From contig NZ_JAPUVR010000138.1 of the NCBI RefSeq assembly GCF_029255125.1, forward strand, positions 1 to 64,000: a stretch of 64,000 bases of DNA. The letters run 5' to 3'. The stretch comes from Accumulibacter sp. (GTDB lineage Bacteria; Pseudomonadota; Gammaproteobacteria; Burkholderiales; Rhodocyclaceae). A program made the position numbers and the translations under genes. Below are positions 26,376-36,140 of this stretch, piece by piece (positions within the stretch are counted from its first letter, which is position 1; the number at the start of each line of letters is the position of its first letter). The notes under the pieces are model-generated. The model was not told the DNA's origin. It worked only from the letters and a program-made list of their open reading frames with translations, and made no database searches.

Positions 26376-27269
26376 ATGAAGCCTGCCAACCCCGTCCTCC
26401 TCACCTCCCTCGATCGCTTGCGTGCCTTTGCTGCGATGACCAAGCCACGGGTGGTATGGCTGATCGTCTTTTGCGCCGTGATCGGTATGTTCCTGGCGGC
26501 ACCCGGGATGGTGGCGCTGCCCCTGCTGCTCGCCGCAACCACCGGAATTGCACTGGTTGCTGGTGCCGCGGCGGCGGTCAATTGCCTGGTTGAAGAGCAC
26601 ATCGACGCCGCCATGGCGCGCACGCGGACGCGGCCCTTGCCGCGGCGCGAGGTGGGTGTTTTCGAGACCTTCTTTTTTTCCGGGGTACTCGGCGGCATCG
26701 GCTTGTCGCTGCTCTACCGGCTGGTGAACCCGCTTACCATGTGGCTGACGCTCGGCACTTTCGTTGGCTATGCGCTGATTTACACGATTTATCTGAAGCC
26801 GCGCACGTCGCAGAATATCGTCATCGGCGGCGCCGCCGGGGCGATGCCACCGGTTCTCGGTTGGGCTGCGGTTACCGGCCAGACACCGATCGAGGCCTGG
26901 TTGCTTTTCCTGATCATCTTCGTCTGGACGCCGCCGCATTTCTGGTCGCTGGCACTCTATCGGGCGCGCGAGTATGCTGCCGCCGGTTTGCCGATGTTGC
27001 CGGTCACGCACGGTGCCGAATACACGCGCCGGCACGTTTTCCTCTATACGGTCGCGTTGACTTTCGTCACGCTGCTGCCGTTTGCCGTGGGCATGAGCGG
27101 GGTTGTCTACCTGCTCGCCGCGCTCGTGCTCGATGGCGTCTTTCTGGCGTACGCGTGGATCGTTTGGCGCAACTATTCCGATCGCGCCGCAGCGAAAACC
27201 TTTCGTTGGTCGATCATGTACCTGGCTTTGCTTTTTGCTGCCCTGCTGGTCGATCATGCGCTGCGCTAG
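26376..27269 (+). CDS. ctaB: Protoheme IX farnesyltransferase (heme O synthase)
   Basis: Adds a farnesyl group to protoheme for the oxidase cofactor. 297 residues, UbiA superfamily with eight to nine membrane helices. It has the prenyl-diphosphate binding motif [20 protein letters not shown] and the second Asp-containing loop [23 protein letters not shown] at 26376 (MKPANPVLL) fits the family start. No heme A synthase is in the window. Confidence 0.95.
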   Translation: MKPANPVLLTSLDRLRAFAAMTKPRVVWLIVFCAVIGMFLAAPGMVALPLLLAATTGIALVAGAAAAVNCLVEEHIDAAMARTRTRPLPRREVGVFETFFFSGVLGGIGLSLLYRLVNPLTMWLTLGTFVGYALIYTIYLKPRTSQNIVIGGAAGAMPPVLGWAAVTGQTPIEAWLLFLIIFVWTPPHFWSLALYRAREYAAAGLPMLPVTHGAEYTRRHVFLYTVALTFVTLLPFAVGMSGVVYLLAALVLDGVFLAYAWIVWRNYSDRAAAKTFRWSIMYLALLFAALLVDHALR

Positions 27270-27316
27270 CCAGACCGCCGCGGCGACCAGCGGCCGCCAT
27301 CGGGGAACGATCCGCT

Positions 27317-27964
27317 TTGCATGAGCTCCTGCCACCCTGGCCGTTGTTTTCGGCGTTTCTGGTCTCGAGCCTCGTTCTGGCGCTGACTCCCGGGCCGGGT
27401 GTGCTCTACATTGTCACGCGCAGTATCGTGCAGGGTCGGCGGCACGGCTTGCTGTCGGTCTTTGGCGTTGCGCTCGGCAACCTCGGCAACGCGCTCGCTG
27501 CTTCGCTCGGGCTGGCGGCTCTGTTTGCCGCGTCGGCGCTCGCCTTTTCGATTGTCAAGTACGCCGGCGCGCTCTACCTGGTCTATCTGGGCATCCGCAT
27601 GCTCGGCACGCGACCGGCTGCGCCGGCGCTGGCGGTTCCCGCGCCATCTTCGCTGAATCGCGTGTTTCGCGACGGTTTCGTCGTCGCTTTGCTCAATCCC
27701 AAGACGACCGTCTTCTTTGCTGCCTTCCTGCCCCAGTTCCTGAGCCCGGACGCGCCTTTCGTCGTGCAGAGCATCACCCTGGGGGCCGTCTTCGTGGCCA
27801 TCGCCGCGCTGACCGACAGCGCCTATGCGCTGGCTGCCGGCGTGCTTGCCCCGCGTTTGCGCGGCGGCGCGGGCAGCCACCTGGGGCGGGTGCTCGGCGG
27901 CCTGACGTTCATCGGTCTGGGGCTATTCACCGCCCTTGCTGGATCGCGCGGGGCGAACAAGTAG
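27317..27964 (+). CDS. LysE/RhtB-family amino acid exporter
   Basis: Inner membrane exporter of amino acids or similar small molecules. 215 residues, six hydrophobic segments. The family signature is LTPGPGVLYIVTRSIVQGRR near the N terminus, with GDGFVVALLNPKTTVFFAAF-like sequence in the middle (FRDGFVVALLNPKTTVFFAA). The start is TTG at 27317 with GGGGAA about 8 bases upstream; no in-frame ATG gives the full first helix. Substrate cannot be told from sequence. Confidence 0.88.
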   Translation: MHELLPPWPLFSAFLVSSLVLALTPGPGVLYIVTRSIVQGRRHGLLSVFGVALGNLGNALAASLGLAALFAASALAFSIVKYAGALYLVYLGIRMLGTRPAAPALAVPAPSSLNRVFRDGFVVALLNPKTTVFFAAFLPQFLSPDAPFVVQSITLGAVFVAIAALTDSAYALAAGVLAPRLRGGAGSHLGRVLGGLTFIGLGLFTALAGSRGANK

Positions 27965-28022
27965 GAACCGTCGGCTGTCCGGTGGCCGCCGCAGCACGGC
28001 CGGCAGCCGCGCTGCGCCTGAC

Positions 28023-29078
28023 TCAAGTGGTGTCGTCGGCCGCGCAAACTCGATTGCGACCGGTTTCCTTCGCCCGGTAGAGCGCGCGGTCGGCGCGCGC
28101 ATAGACGCTTTCCCACGACTCGTCGCTCAGCTCGGAGCGAGCGAAGCCCGCGCTGACCGTGACCGTCAGCCGGCCAGCGCGCGCTTCGATGACTTGCGCG
28201 GCGACCGCCTGCCGCAAGCGCTCGGCGATCAGGCCGGCGGCAGCGGCATCCGGATTGCCCAGGCAAAGCACGGCGAATTCCTCGCCGCCGACCCGCCCGA
28301 CAATCTCCAGGTTGTCGCGCGTCATGCGACGCAGAACCTCGGCCACGCTGGCCAGCACTTCGTCGCCTGCGTCGTGACCATAGCTATCGTTCACCGCCTT
28401 GAAATGGTCCACGTCGAACAGGATCAGAGCAAAACGCTCGCCACCGCGCCGCATCCGTGCGCAGGCTTCGCCGCAGCGGCGGCTGAAGTAGCGGCGGTTG
28501 TAAAGCTTGGTCAGAAAGTCGGTGATCGCTTCCTGTTCGAGCCGCGCATTGAGCTGCTGCAACTGGCGAAAAGCCGCTTCCTTTTCGGCCTCGATCAGCA
28601 GCCGCCATGCCTCTGCTTCGAAGCGATGGGCACAGATTTGCGCGATCTCGCGCAAGACCTCGCCCTCTGCTGGTGTCGCAATCCGTTGCGAAGAGATGAT
28701 CGCGTAGTGCCCAATCATTTCTCCGCTCGGGCCCCAGAGCGGAATGCCGACATAGCTCTCGAAGGTGGTTTCCTTCTCCGCCGCAAAGTTGCGACAGACG
28801 TCGCCGGGAATCACCACCGGCGCGCCGTCGAACACCATCTCGCATGGCGTTCCGACCAGATCGAACTCGAAGCTGTCGCGCAGGCCGCCGTCCTGCCAAG
28901 CCGCCAGTACGCGCACGCGCGTCGGCGGATGGTCGAGCAGGCGGGTCACGAAAACCATATCGGCCTTGAACAACTGACCGACCACGGCGACACTCGTCGT
29001 CAGGAAATCGTCACCCAGGTAAGGGGCGGTGACGTCTACCAAGCGCTTCAGTATTGTATAGGCATTGCCTACGACCAT
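28023..29078 (-). CDS. GAF-GGDEF diguanylate cyclase
   Basis: Synthesises cyclic di-GMP. 351 residues: an N-terminal GAF sensor domain (about 20-165, with ESYVGIPLWGPSGEMIGHYA), a helical linker (about 165-190) and a GGDEF domain with an intact active site GRVGGEEFAVL. The RxxD inhibitory site expected five residues before the active site is absent (DNLE at that place), so product inhibition through it is not expected. The N terminus lacks membrane segments; cytosolic. Confidence 0.9.
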   Translation of the reverse strand: MVVGNAYTILKRLVDVTAPYLGDDFLTTSVAVVGQLFKADMVFVTRLLDHPPTRVRVLAAWQDGGLRDSFEFDLVGTPCEMVFDGAPVVIPGDVCRNFAAEKETTFESYVGIPLWGPSGEMIGHYAIISSQRIATPAEGEVLREIAQICAHRFEAEAWRLLIEAEKEAAFRQLQQLNARLEQEAITDFLTKLYNRRYFSRRCGEACARMRRGGERFALILFDVDHFKAVNDSYGHDAGDEVLASVAEVLRRMTRDNLEIVGRVGGEEFAVLCLGNPDAAAAGLIAERLRQAVAAQVIEARAGRLTVTVSAGFARSELSDESWESVYARADRALYRAKETGRNRVCAADDTT

Positions 29079-29106
29079 TCTCCACTCCTTTCAGGCCAAG
29101 GATCCG

Positions 29107-29934
29107 TCAGTCGCATCGCGCCGGCTCGATGCGTGCACGTGCGGGTGGGCCGTCATCCGCAATCACTGCGCCAGCGGCGAGGCGGTCTACGAAGCGGGTA
29201 ATGGCCGCGATCACCGCCTGCGGCTGGTCCCGGTGCGGCGAATGGCGACAGTTCGCCAAAGCCAGCAGCTCAACGTCGGGCGCACGCTCGGCAATGCAGT
29301 CGATCTGCCGCATCGTCGCGTACTCGTCGTCACAACCCTGGAGGGCGAGCAGCGGACAGGTGATCCGTGGCAGGCAGTCGGTAATGTCCCAGGTGCGAAA
29401 CTCCGGGGCCAGCCAGATATCGTGCCAGGCGCGAAAGACCGTATCCGGGTCGCGGTGGAAACGCGCCAGTCGCTGCGGCCAGTCGGTCGTCGCGTAGATT
29501 TCGCCGGCGCGCCGTATGCCCTCGAGCGCCTTGTCCTCGACGAACTCGTGCGGTGCCAGCGCGACGACGCCAGCCACACTGTCCGCGTCATGGGCGGCGT
29601 GCAGCAGAGCAATCGAACCGCCGTCGCTATGGCCGACGAGAATCGGGCGTTCGATGTCCAGAACTCTGAGCAGGCGGGGTAATCCCAGCCACGCCTCGTC
29701 GTGCATGTAGCGCGCCGTGCGCCGACCGGGCAGAGGATCAGAGTCCCCGTAGCCCAGGCGCGACCAGACCAGCACGCCGCAGCCGGTAGCCTCTGCGACT
29801 TGCGTCGGAAAGTCGCGCCACATGGCGACGCTGCCCAGACCTTCGTGCAGGAAGACGAGTGGCGGACGACCCGTCCGTCGCGCCGGGAGCCGCAGGTACT
29901 CCAGGTGTTGTCCGGCGACCTCGATGAAGGGCAT
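29107..29934 (-). CDS. Alpha/beta-hydrolase
   Basis: 275 residues with the alpha/beta-hydrolase fold: oxyanion-hole region [17 protein letters not shown], nucleophile elbow GHSDGG (Ser about 103), and a late catalytic His probably in [12 protein letters not shown]. Similar proteins are annotated as general hydrolases or 3-oxoadipate enol-lactonase relatives; the substrate is unknown. Start [10 protein letters not shown] at 29934. It is 28 bases downstream of the GGDEF gene's start, same strand, so the two may be co-transcribed with this gene first. Confidence 0.8.
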   Translation of the reverse strand: MPFIEVAGQHLEYLRLPARRTGRPPLVFLHEGLGSVAMWRDFPTQVAEATGCGVLVWSRLGYGDSDPLPGRRTARYMHDEAWLGLPRLLRVLDIERPILVGHSDGGSIALLHAAHDADSVAGVVALAPHEFVEDKALEGIRRAGEIYATTDWPQRLARFHRDPDTVFRAWHDIWLAPEFRTWDITDCLPRITCPLLALQGCDDEYATMRQIDCIAERAPDVELLALANCRHSPHRDQPQAVIAAITRFVDRLAAGAVIADDGPPARARIEPARCD

Positions 29935-30052
29935 GCTCAGACGGTCTGGTTCAGGGTGGACATGGCAAGCAAGTGTACCCGCGTACAGTCGACTGGCGCA
30001 ACACTGGCGACGCCCGGCGCGCTTCGGGCAGCTTGGGCGAACGGCCAGACAT

Positions 30053-30080
30053 CTTCGTCGCTTGCGTTTCCGCGACGAAG
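30053..30080. repeat. Perfect inverted repeat upstream of terC
   Basis: CTTCGTCGC at 30053-30061 pairs perfectly with GCGACGAAG at 30072-30080 around a 10-base loop. It lies between the divergent hydrolase and terC genes, 14 bases ahead of the putative terC -35. There is no T-run on either side, so it is not a standard terminator; it may be an operator or a chance hairpin. Confidence 0.5.
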
Positions 30081-30094
30081 TGATCGGCCGATTG

Positions 30095-30123
30095 TTGACT
30101 GGCGCAGTGCGGATAGGTACGAT
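30095..30123 (+). promoter_or_regulatory. Sigma-70 promoter of the riboswitch-terC unit
   Basis: TTGACT at 30095-30100, a 17-base spacer and TACGAT at 30118-30123. Transcription would start near 30130, a few bases before the 5' end of the riboswitch, which fits well. Confidence 0.6.
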
Positions 30124-30133
30124 ATTCCTGTTC

Positions 30134-30266
30134 CAAGGGGGAGTAGCTCTCCGCCAACGTATCGTCAGTACGGTAGGGTCGTCAAACCTGCCCGGTTCGT
30201 TGGGCGGCCAACAGGGAATCGACTGTGGGCCGCGAGCAAGACCTTTGCCGCGCAGGCGAAGGTCCG
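30134..30266 (+). ncRNA. yybP-ykoY manganese riboswitch
   Basis: Two conserved blocks of this riboswitch are visible: GGGGGAGTAGC at 30137-30147 and GAGCAAGACCTTTGCC ending at 30249. The second is followed by a 5-base loop and GGCGAAGGTC (30255-30264), which pairs with GACCTTTGCC through one G-U pair. The class binds Mn2+ and normally turns on manganese exporters. It stands 93 bases before a TerC-family gene, a standard target. Folding was done by eye. Confidence 0.85.
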
Positions 30267-30358
30267 TTACCAGCATGGTGGCCGGCGTCGCGAGCGCTGG
30301 ACAAAAGGGCTGCCGCACGACGTGGCGGTGTAAGGGTAACGACTTTGGAGCACTGGCA

Positions 30359-31360
30359 ATGGAAACAATTGGTACTTGGTGGATGTGGGCGGGTTTTGCC
30401 GCCGTCGTCTTCGTCATGCTCGCGATCGACCTTCTGTTGGTCGGGGGCGGAAAGCAGCATCGCGTTTCGTTCAGGGAGGCAGCAACCTGGTCCTGCATCT
30501 GGGTAGCGGTCTCGCTGCTCTTCGCCGGCGCGCTCTGGTGGTATCTCGACGGCAGTGCCGGACGCGAGGTTGCCAACGAGAAGACGTTGGAGTACGTGAC
30601 CGGCTATCTGATCGAGAAATCGCTCGCGGTCGACAACGTGTTCGTCTGGCTGTTGCTCTTCAGCTTTTTTTCGATTCCGCTCGAACTGCAGAAGCGCGTC
30701 CTCCTCTTTGGCGTTCTCGGCGCCATCGTCATGCGCACGATCATGATCTTTGCCGGTGTCTGGCTGATCGCCAAGTTTCACTGGATCCTGTACCTCTTTG
30801 GCGCCTTCCTGGTCATTACCGGGATCAAGATGTGGTGGTTCGCCGACGAGCAACCCGATCTCGCGCAGAACCCGGTGATCGCCTGGATTCGCCGGCATAT
30901 GAAGGTCACGCACGAGCTCGATGGCGAGCGCTTCTTCGTGATGCGGCAAGAGGCCGGCCGATGGGTACGCTACGCCACACCGCTCTTCCTGGTCCTCGCT
31001 CTCGTCGAATTTTCAGACCTGATCTTCGCCGTCGACTCGATTCCGGCCATCTTCGCAATCACGACCGACCCCTTCATCGTCCTGACCTCGAACGTGTTCG
31101 CGATTCTTGGCCTGCGCGCGATGTACTTCCTGCTCGCCGACATGGCTGACCGCTTCTCGTTGCTCAAGTATGGCCTGGCGCTGGTACTCATGTTCATCGG
31201 AGTCAAGATGTTGCTTATCGACGTCTTCAAGATTCCGGTGCTCATCTCGCTGCTGGTCGTGGCCGCGATCATTTCTACTTCGATCGTCCTTTCGCTGCGC
31301 AAGGAGGCGCACGCCGGCAAGCCGGGCGGTGACGCCGCGCGCAGCGGCGAGGCCGGCTGA
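30359..31360 (+). CDS. TerC-family membrane protein (Alx-like manganese exporter)
   Basis: Integral membrane protein of the TerC/Alx family, which exports Mn2+. 333 residues, about nine membrane helices. It has the family motifs [19 protein letters not shown] and [18 protein letters not shown], each carrying the conserved acidic residues in membrane segments. The hydrophilic middle loop (about 165-210) contains DGERFFVMR. Start ATG at 30359. Riboswitch control by Mn2+ is inferred from the leader. The protein is complete. Confidence 0.92.
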   Translation: METIGTWWMWAGFAAVVFVMLAIDLLLVGGGKQHRVSFREAATWSCIWVAVSLLFAGALWWYLDGSAGREVANEKTLEYVTGYLIEKSLAVDNVFVWLLLFSFFSIPLELQKRVLLFGVLGAIVMRTIMIFAGVWLIAKFHWILYLFGAFLVITGIKMWWFADEQPDLAQNPVIAWIRRHMKVTHELDGERFFVMRQEAGRWVRYATPLFLVLALVEFSDLIFAVDSIPAIFAITTDPFIVLTSNVFAILGLRAMYFLLADMADRFSLLKYGLALVLMFIGVKMLLIDVFKIPVLISLLVVAAIISTSIVLSLRKEAHAGKPGGDAARSGEAG

Positions 31361-31377
31361 GCGCAGACGCCCGCCGA

Positions 31378-31704
31378 GTGAGCGAAAAGCCGAACGCGAT
31401 CATCCCGGCGCGCGCGGAAACTCTCGGCGTCCTTCGCTTGATCGGGCGCGGCGAGTTGCTGCTCATGCTCGAGGGCGATGCGGACGGTTACGGGACACGG
31501 TGGACGCTGGGCGGTCAGCAGGTGCAGCCGGCGATCGCGCGCTACCTGATGGACGGGGGCTATCTCGCGGAAATCGCGCGCAGCGAACTCGGCGTCCGTC
31601 GGCTGACCCTGAGCGCGGCGGGAAAAACCTTGCGCGACAACGGCCTGCGCTGGTGGGCGAGCCTCAGCCTGCGCGAGAAACTGGAAGTCATCGTGCTTGG
31701 CTAG
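31378..31704 (+). CDS. Small protein of unknown function
   Basis: 108 residues, soluble, starting GTG at 31378, 17 bases after terC and so probably co-transcribed. The middle (RYLMDGGYLAEIARSELGVR, then LTLSAAGKTLRDNGLRWW) looks like the end of a winged-helix domain, where a strand pair follows a recognition helix. No family recognised. Possible role in metal or stress response through its position, but that is guesswork. Confidence 0.55.
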   Translation: MSEKPNAIIPARAETLGVLRLIGRGELLLMLEGDADGYGTRWTLGGQQVQPAIARYLMDGGYLAEIARSELGVRRLTLSAAGKTLRDNGLRWWASLSLREKLEVIVLG

Positions 31705-31785
31705 ACGTGACGATGCGACCCGGCCGCCGACGCGCTGCGCACGCGCGACCCGGTGGCCAGTGCTTTCGGCGGGCTGCCGCAGTGC

Positions 31786-32343
31786 TCAGTCGAGCCAGCG
31801 GATCGGCGATGCGAGTGCTGGACGCCGGCCTGGCCGGTCGACGTAGTGGCGGGCGATCTCCGCGATATCGACGGCGGGATCGCCGCTCAGCGTGAGGTAG
31901 GCGAGTATCCCGGCCTGTCGGCGCGCATAGTCTACAAAGCCAAGCGCCAGCGGGACATTGGCCGCCAGCGCAATGCGGTAGAAGCCACTTTTCCAGCCGG
32001 CGGTCAGCGCGCGCGTTCCTTCCGGTGCGAGGACCAGGAGCAGCTTCGGCTGCGCGGCAAACTGCGCCGCCATCGCGGCGACGAATCCGTTGCGCACGCG
32101 ACGATTGACCGGGATACCTCCCAGGCTGCGCAACAGGCCGCCGAATGGCCAGCGAAACAGCGAATCCTTGGCCACCCAGCGCACCTCGAGGCCGAGTGCA
32201 AGTTTGGCCAGCAAGGCGTACAGCGCGTCCCAGTTGGAGGTATGCGGATAGGCGACGAGAACCGCGCGCGTCGGCCGCTGCGGCGGTTCGTGCAGGGTCC
32301 AGCCGTGCCAGGCGAGCAGACGAGCGGCCAGCTTTTTCAACAT
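31786..32343 (-). CDS. PlsC-like acyltransferase
   Basis: 185 residues with the acyltransferase HX4D motif HTSNWD (about residues 34-39), GGIPVNRR and the substrate motif APEGTR. Short members like this act as glycerol acyltransferases on lysolipids; the exact acceptor is unknown. Membrane association is likely by the amphipathic N terminus. It follows comEC on the same strand, separated by 215 bases with no recognisable gene. Confidence 0.85.
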   Translation of the reverse strand: MLKKLAARLLAWHGWTLHEPPQRPTRAVLVAYPHTSNWDALYALLAKLALGLEVRWVAKDSLFRWPFGGLLRSLGGIPVNRRVRNGFVAAMAAQFAAQPKLLLVLAPEGTRALTAGWKSGFYRIALAANVPLALGFVDYARRQAGILAYLTLSGDPAVDIAEIARHYVDRPGRRPALASPIRWLD

Positions 32344-32558
32344 TCGTGCACTTTACCCGAGCCGAGCCGTTTTGCGTTGCGCGTCTACGACTGCGTCACG
32401 GTACAGTGCTCGCCGGCCGGCGGAAAGTGAATGAAGTCCACCGGCAGCTCGCCTGTTGCGGCTGCGAGCAAGTCCAGCCGCCGGGCCGATCGACGGCGGG
32501 CCAGGCGTCGGCAGCCCGGCGCCCCGCGCGACCTGGCGTGCGGTCGCGGCGTGCTGAT

Positions 32559-34874
32559 CTACCGTGCGTGCCAGTAACGACGATACTCGCTGCGGTACGC
32601 GCTGAGCGCCAGCTCTCGACCTGGCCGAATGAGCACGGCTCCGTCGCGATCACTGCGCCACAGGCGGCTGTCGGCGTAGCGTTCGAGCACTTGCGGCCGC
32701 GGATGCTGGAAGCGGTTGCGGTAGCCGACCGGAATGATCGCTTCGCGTGCGCCGACGGCAGCGACGAAGTCGGGCGTCGACGACGTGCCGCTGCCGTGGT
32801 GCGGAACGAGCAGAACGTCGCTGCGCAGTTGTGCTGCCGAGCGGGCGAGCAAGGCCTGCTCGTCGCGTGCCTCGATGTCAGAGGTCAGGAGAACGCTGTA
32901 GTCGGCGCTTTCGATGCGCAGCACGCAGCTCATGTTGTTCGTTTTGGCGTTCGGCCGTTCGTAGTCGCTGGTGCTCGGATGCAGGATCGAGAAACGGACG
33001 CCGTCCCAGGTCCATCCCTGACCGGCAACGCAGCGCTCACCGGTGATCTCGCCGACGGAAGACAGCGTGCGGGTGATCGGTACGGCCTCCTGGACGGCGA
33101 CGAGGCCACCGGAATGGTCCTTGTCCCGGTGCGTCACGAGCAGTGTGTCGATCCGTTCAATGCCGGTGGCGCGCAGGTAGGGCACCACGATGCGCTGGCC
33201 GGCGTCAGATTCGGCGCTGTACAGCGGGCCGGTATCGTACAGCAGCGCATGTCGGGCAGTGCGCACGACGACGGCCAGCCCCTGCCCAACATCGAGCACG
33301 TCGACCCACGCAGCGCCCGGCTCCGGCCGCTCAGCCCGCGTAAAGATCGCTGGCAGGAGCAGGCAAAGCGCCAGCCAGCGTGCTGGAAAGCCGCGCGGCA
33401 TGAGCAGCCAGACGACGCCGACGAGGGCGAGCAGCGTCGCCGACAGCGGCGGTGCTGGCTGTTCCCAGAGGGGCCAGCCGGCCAGCCAGCTTAGGCAATC
33501 CATCAGAACGGCGAGCAGCCAATGGTCGACGTGCAGCAACAGCGGCCAGGGAAAAACGGCGAAGAGCAGGGCGAGCGGCGTGATCACGAAGCTGACGAGC
33601 GGGATGGCGAGTGCGTTGGCGGCTGGCGAGACCAGGGAAAACTGCTGGAAAAGCAGCAACATCAACGGCAGCGTACCGATGCTGACCGCCCACTGCGTGG
33701 TTCCCCAATGCGCCAGCGAATCGCGCCAGCCGTGCACCGCGCCCAGGCGTGCCGTGCCGACCAGGAAGAGCAGTCCGACGGCAGCGAACGAGAGCCAGAA
33801 ACCAGCAGCGAGAACGGCCCAGGGATCGAGCACGAGAACGAACAACATGGCGAGCAGCAGGCTACGGCTGGCCCCCAGGTTGCGGCTCGACCACAAGGCA
33901 AGAGCAACGACGCTCAGCATGTAGAACGTGCGCTGTGCCGGAACGGCAAAACCGGCGAGCAGCGAATAGCCACCGGCGGCTAGCCAGCCGGCGAGAATGG
34001 ACAGTTTCGGCGCCGGCAGCCAGAGCAGCGCGCGCTCGCTGCGTCGCCATAGGTAGCCGGCGAGCGCCGCGAAAAGCGCGGCGACCATCGTCACATGCAG
34101 GCCCGAGATCGACATCAGGTGGGTGACGCCGGTCTGCCGGAACAGGCGCCATTGCTCGGCCGGAATCGCTTGCTGGTCGCCGATCGCCAGCGCGACGAGA
34201 ACGCCGACGTAAGGTGCGTCGGGCAGCACGGCAAAGAACGAGCGGCGGATCAGCTCGCGCAGCCGCTCGATCGCGTAGCCCGGACGCCAGACGAAATCGT
34301 CCACCCGTTGTGCGTCGGCGTGCGGTCTTACGTAGCCGGTGGCGCGCAGACTGCGCTCGAAGAGCCAGGCTTCATAGTCGAAACCGTGCGGGTTGGCGTT
34401 GCCATGCGGGCGCTTGAGCCTGAGCGTGAAACGCCAGCGCTCGCCGGGTCGGATCACCAGGCCGTTACGCCACTCGTCTTCGCGCCAGCCGTGATACCAG
34501 GAGAGATTGACCCGACGGGGCAGACGGGCGTGCGGCGTAAGGACCGCTTCGACATCGAATTCGAAGCGCTCACCACGTTCGAATCCATGCGGCAGCGCGG
34601 CGACGACGCCGACCACCTGCACGTCGCGCCCCTCCCACTCGCCGGGCAAGTCATCGTGCAGGCGCCAGTCGGCGCGCAGCGCTGCCCAGGAAAAGCCGAA
34701 CAGGGCGCAGGTGCCGATGAGCAGTCCCCGTCGGACGAGCGGTTGACGACGGAAGATGGCGAGCAGGAGCAGCGCGGCAGCCAGCGCTCCCGCCAGCGGT
34801 GGTAGCTCGGGCAGCGCCGGCTGCACCTGGAGAAGACCGACGCCGACGGCGAAAGCGATGAGGTTGCTGCGCAT
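32559..34874 (-). CDS. comEC: DNA uptake channel protein ComEC/Rec2
   Basis: Inner membrane channel for transforming single-stranded DNA. 771 residues: N-terminal DUF4131-type domain (about 20-190), a competence domain with many helices (about 215-480) including FRQTGVTHLMSISGLHVTMV, and a C-terminal metallo-beta-lactamase-like domain starting WVDVLDVGQGLAVVV with THRDKDHSGG. Length and order are normal and there is no break, so natural competence is possible; no other com genes are in the window. Confidence 0.93.
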   Translation of the reverse strand: MRSNLIAFAVGVGLLQVQPALPELPPLAGALAAALLLLAIFRRQPLVRRGLLIGTCALFGFSWAALRADWRLHDDLPGEWEGRDVQVVGVVAALPHGFERGERFEFDVEAVLTPHARLPRRVNLSWYHGWREDEWRNGLVIRPGERWRFTLRLKRPHGNANPHGFDYEAWLFERSLRATGYVRPHADAQRVDDFVWRPGYAIERLRELIRRSFFAVLPDAPYVGVLVALAIGDQQAIPAEQWRLFRQTGVTHLMSISGLHVTMVAALFAALAGYLWRRSERALLWLPAPKLSILAGWLAAGGYSLLAGFAVPAQRTFYMLSVVALALWSSRNLGASRSLLLAMLFVLVLDPWAVLAAGFWLSFAAVGLLFLVGTARLGAVHGWRDSLAHWGTTQWAVSIGTLPLMLLLFQQFSLVSPAANALAIPLVSFVITPLALLFAVFPWPLLLHVDHWLLAVLMDCLSWLAGWPLWEQPAPPLSATLLALVGVVWLLMPRGFPARWLALCLLLPAIFTRAERPEPGAAWVDVLDVGQGLAVVVRTARHALLYDTGPLYSAESDAGQRIVVPYLRATGIERIDTLLVTHRDKDHSGGLVAVQEAVPITRTLSSVGEITGERCVAGQGWTWDGVRFSILHPSTSDYERPNAKTNNMSCVLRIESADYSVLLTSDIEARDEQALLARSAAQLRSDVLLVPHHGSGTSSTPDFVAAVGAREAIIPVGYRNRFQHPRPQVLERYADSRLWRSDRDGAVLIRPGRELALSAYRSEYRRYWHAR

Positions 34875-34970
34875 GACGCATTAAACCAGATCGCGCGGGT
34901 ACTTTGCCCGGCAAGTGATACGGTCGGCGCCGGGGTGCCGCGATGTTCACTACCGAGCAGGACGGCCAAC

Positions 34971-35138
34971 TCAGCAAAGGCAGTTCACCAGCCTGACCAG
35001 GAAACGCCAGATCAGGATCGGCATCGACGCTATCGGATACCAGGTACCAAGGTTGTCGTCCAGCCTTTGTGCAAGAGCGCCGATGACGACCAGAGGTATT
35101 GCAAGGCCGACGATCGCCTCGCCGAGCGGAAAGGCCAC
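34971..35138 (-). CDS. Possible 55-residue membrane protein
   Basis: A GTG at 35138 with AAGGAGG four bases upstream opens a 55-residue frame with two hydrophobic stretches (GEAIVGLAIPLVVIGALA; IASMPILIWRFLVRLV) joined by a short polar loop. Not recognised. The good ribosome site and the clean two-helix layout argue for a real gene; the surroundings look eroded, so it may be the tail of a lost gene. Confidence 0.4.
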   Translation of the reverse strand: MAFPLGEAIVGLAIPLVVIGALAQRLDDNLGTWYPIASMPILIWRFLVRLVNCLC

Positions 35139-35569
35139 TTGGCCTCCTTCTTGCTCCAGATCTGGAACAAGCGAGTGCGCCATCGCTCGGTCGCCTGAAG
35201 ACCACTCCCTGGCGAAACAAACGGGGTTACCCCCTGATCACCAGTCAATGACTCTCGGCTTGACCTCCGATAGGTCGACGCAGAGAATGACCGCAAGACC
35301 GCAAGTACTCCAGGAAGCGCTTATGCCCGCCACGGTGGACTTGCGAGGCGCGCGTGCAGGCCTGTTGGGTGTGTCGCTGCGACTCCACGCTGCGCGAAGA
35401 CGGCGTATCGGTGTGGATGCAACAGCCATCACCACGCCAGGAAGCTGCCGATCCGCAGTCCGCCAAGGAAGCTGGCGACGGCGATTTCGCTCGACGACCA
35501 GCGGATCGCGCCAGCGCTGACGACATCGGCGCTGACCCTTGCTGAGAGCGGAACCGGGAAGCACCATTC
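35139..35569. other. No gene recognised
   Basis: Both strands carry open frames, but none resembles a known family and hydrophobic runs jump between frames on the minus strand, which suggests decayed coding sequence. No repeats or terminators seen. Confidence 0.35.
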
Positions 35570-36140
35570 ATGGCAACGCTGACAGAGCAGATTGCCGTTG
35601 TGTTCGGTGTACTCGGCGTATGTTTTGCCGGGCCGGCTGCCGCACTCTTCGTTCTCTTCCGGAGGAAGGCGAAGGCCAGGCAGAGCAGACGTTCCCCGCT
35701 CGGCAGCGCGCTGCTACGGAGTCCGCGTCATTCGCTGCGCGAGAAACTCGACGGGGCTGACCACGACCTGATCTGGAACCTGGCTTGGCTCTACTGATCG
35801 CGCTGCCACTCATGACGCTGACGCTGTTTCTGGCGCAGAGCCACCTGCGCGGACTGCAGGCGATGGCACACCTGGCACCGCTTTACGGCTTGGCGGGGGT
35901 CGCCTTCATTGCCTACATGCTGCGCAAGCTGCTCAAGGCCGGGATCCGCCTCGACCATCTGAAAGCGGGCTACGACGCCGAGGTCGCCGTCGGCCAGGAG
36001 CTGGACCAGCTCATGCGGCAAGGCGCGGCGACCTTCCACGATCTGCCGGCCGAGCAGTTCAACATTGACCATGTCGTGGTCGTCAGCGAGGGCGTCTTTG
36101 CCATCGAGAGTAAAGGCTTTACGAAATTGAACCAGGGTCG
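35570..36140 (+). pseudogene. Frameshifted and truncated NERD-domain protein gene
   Basis: The first frame (ATG 35570) gives a membrane segment (VFGVLGVCFAGPAAALFVLF) and runs to a TGA at 35795 just after LIWNLAWLY. The reading continues one frame over as LALLIALPLMTLTLFL, then a second helix and the start of a nuclease-related (NERD) domain: AGYDAEVAVGQELDQLM and FNIDHVVVVSEGVFAIESKG. After TKLNQG near 36138 the similarity stops, so the rest of the NERD domain (including the Gln/Lys part of its active site) is missing. A sequencing slip could explain the frameshift but not the loss of the C terminus. 36141-36388 holds no recognised gene. Confidence 0.75.

Noticed and set aside
32344-32558. 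Possible short gene between comEC and the acyltransferase
   Set aside because: A minus-strand frame reads LAAATGELPVDFIHFP near its end, but no start, ribosome site or family was found, and the frame is broken upstream.
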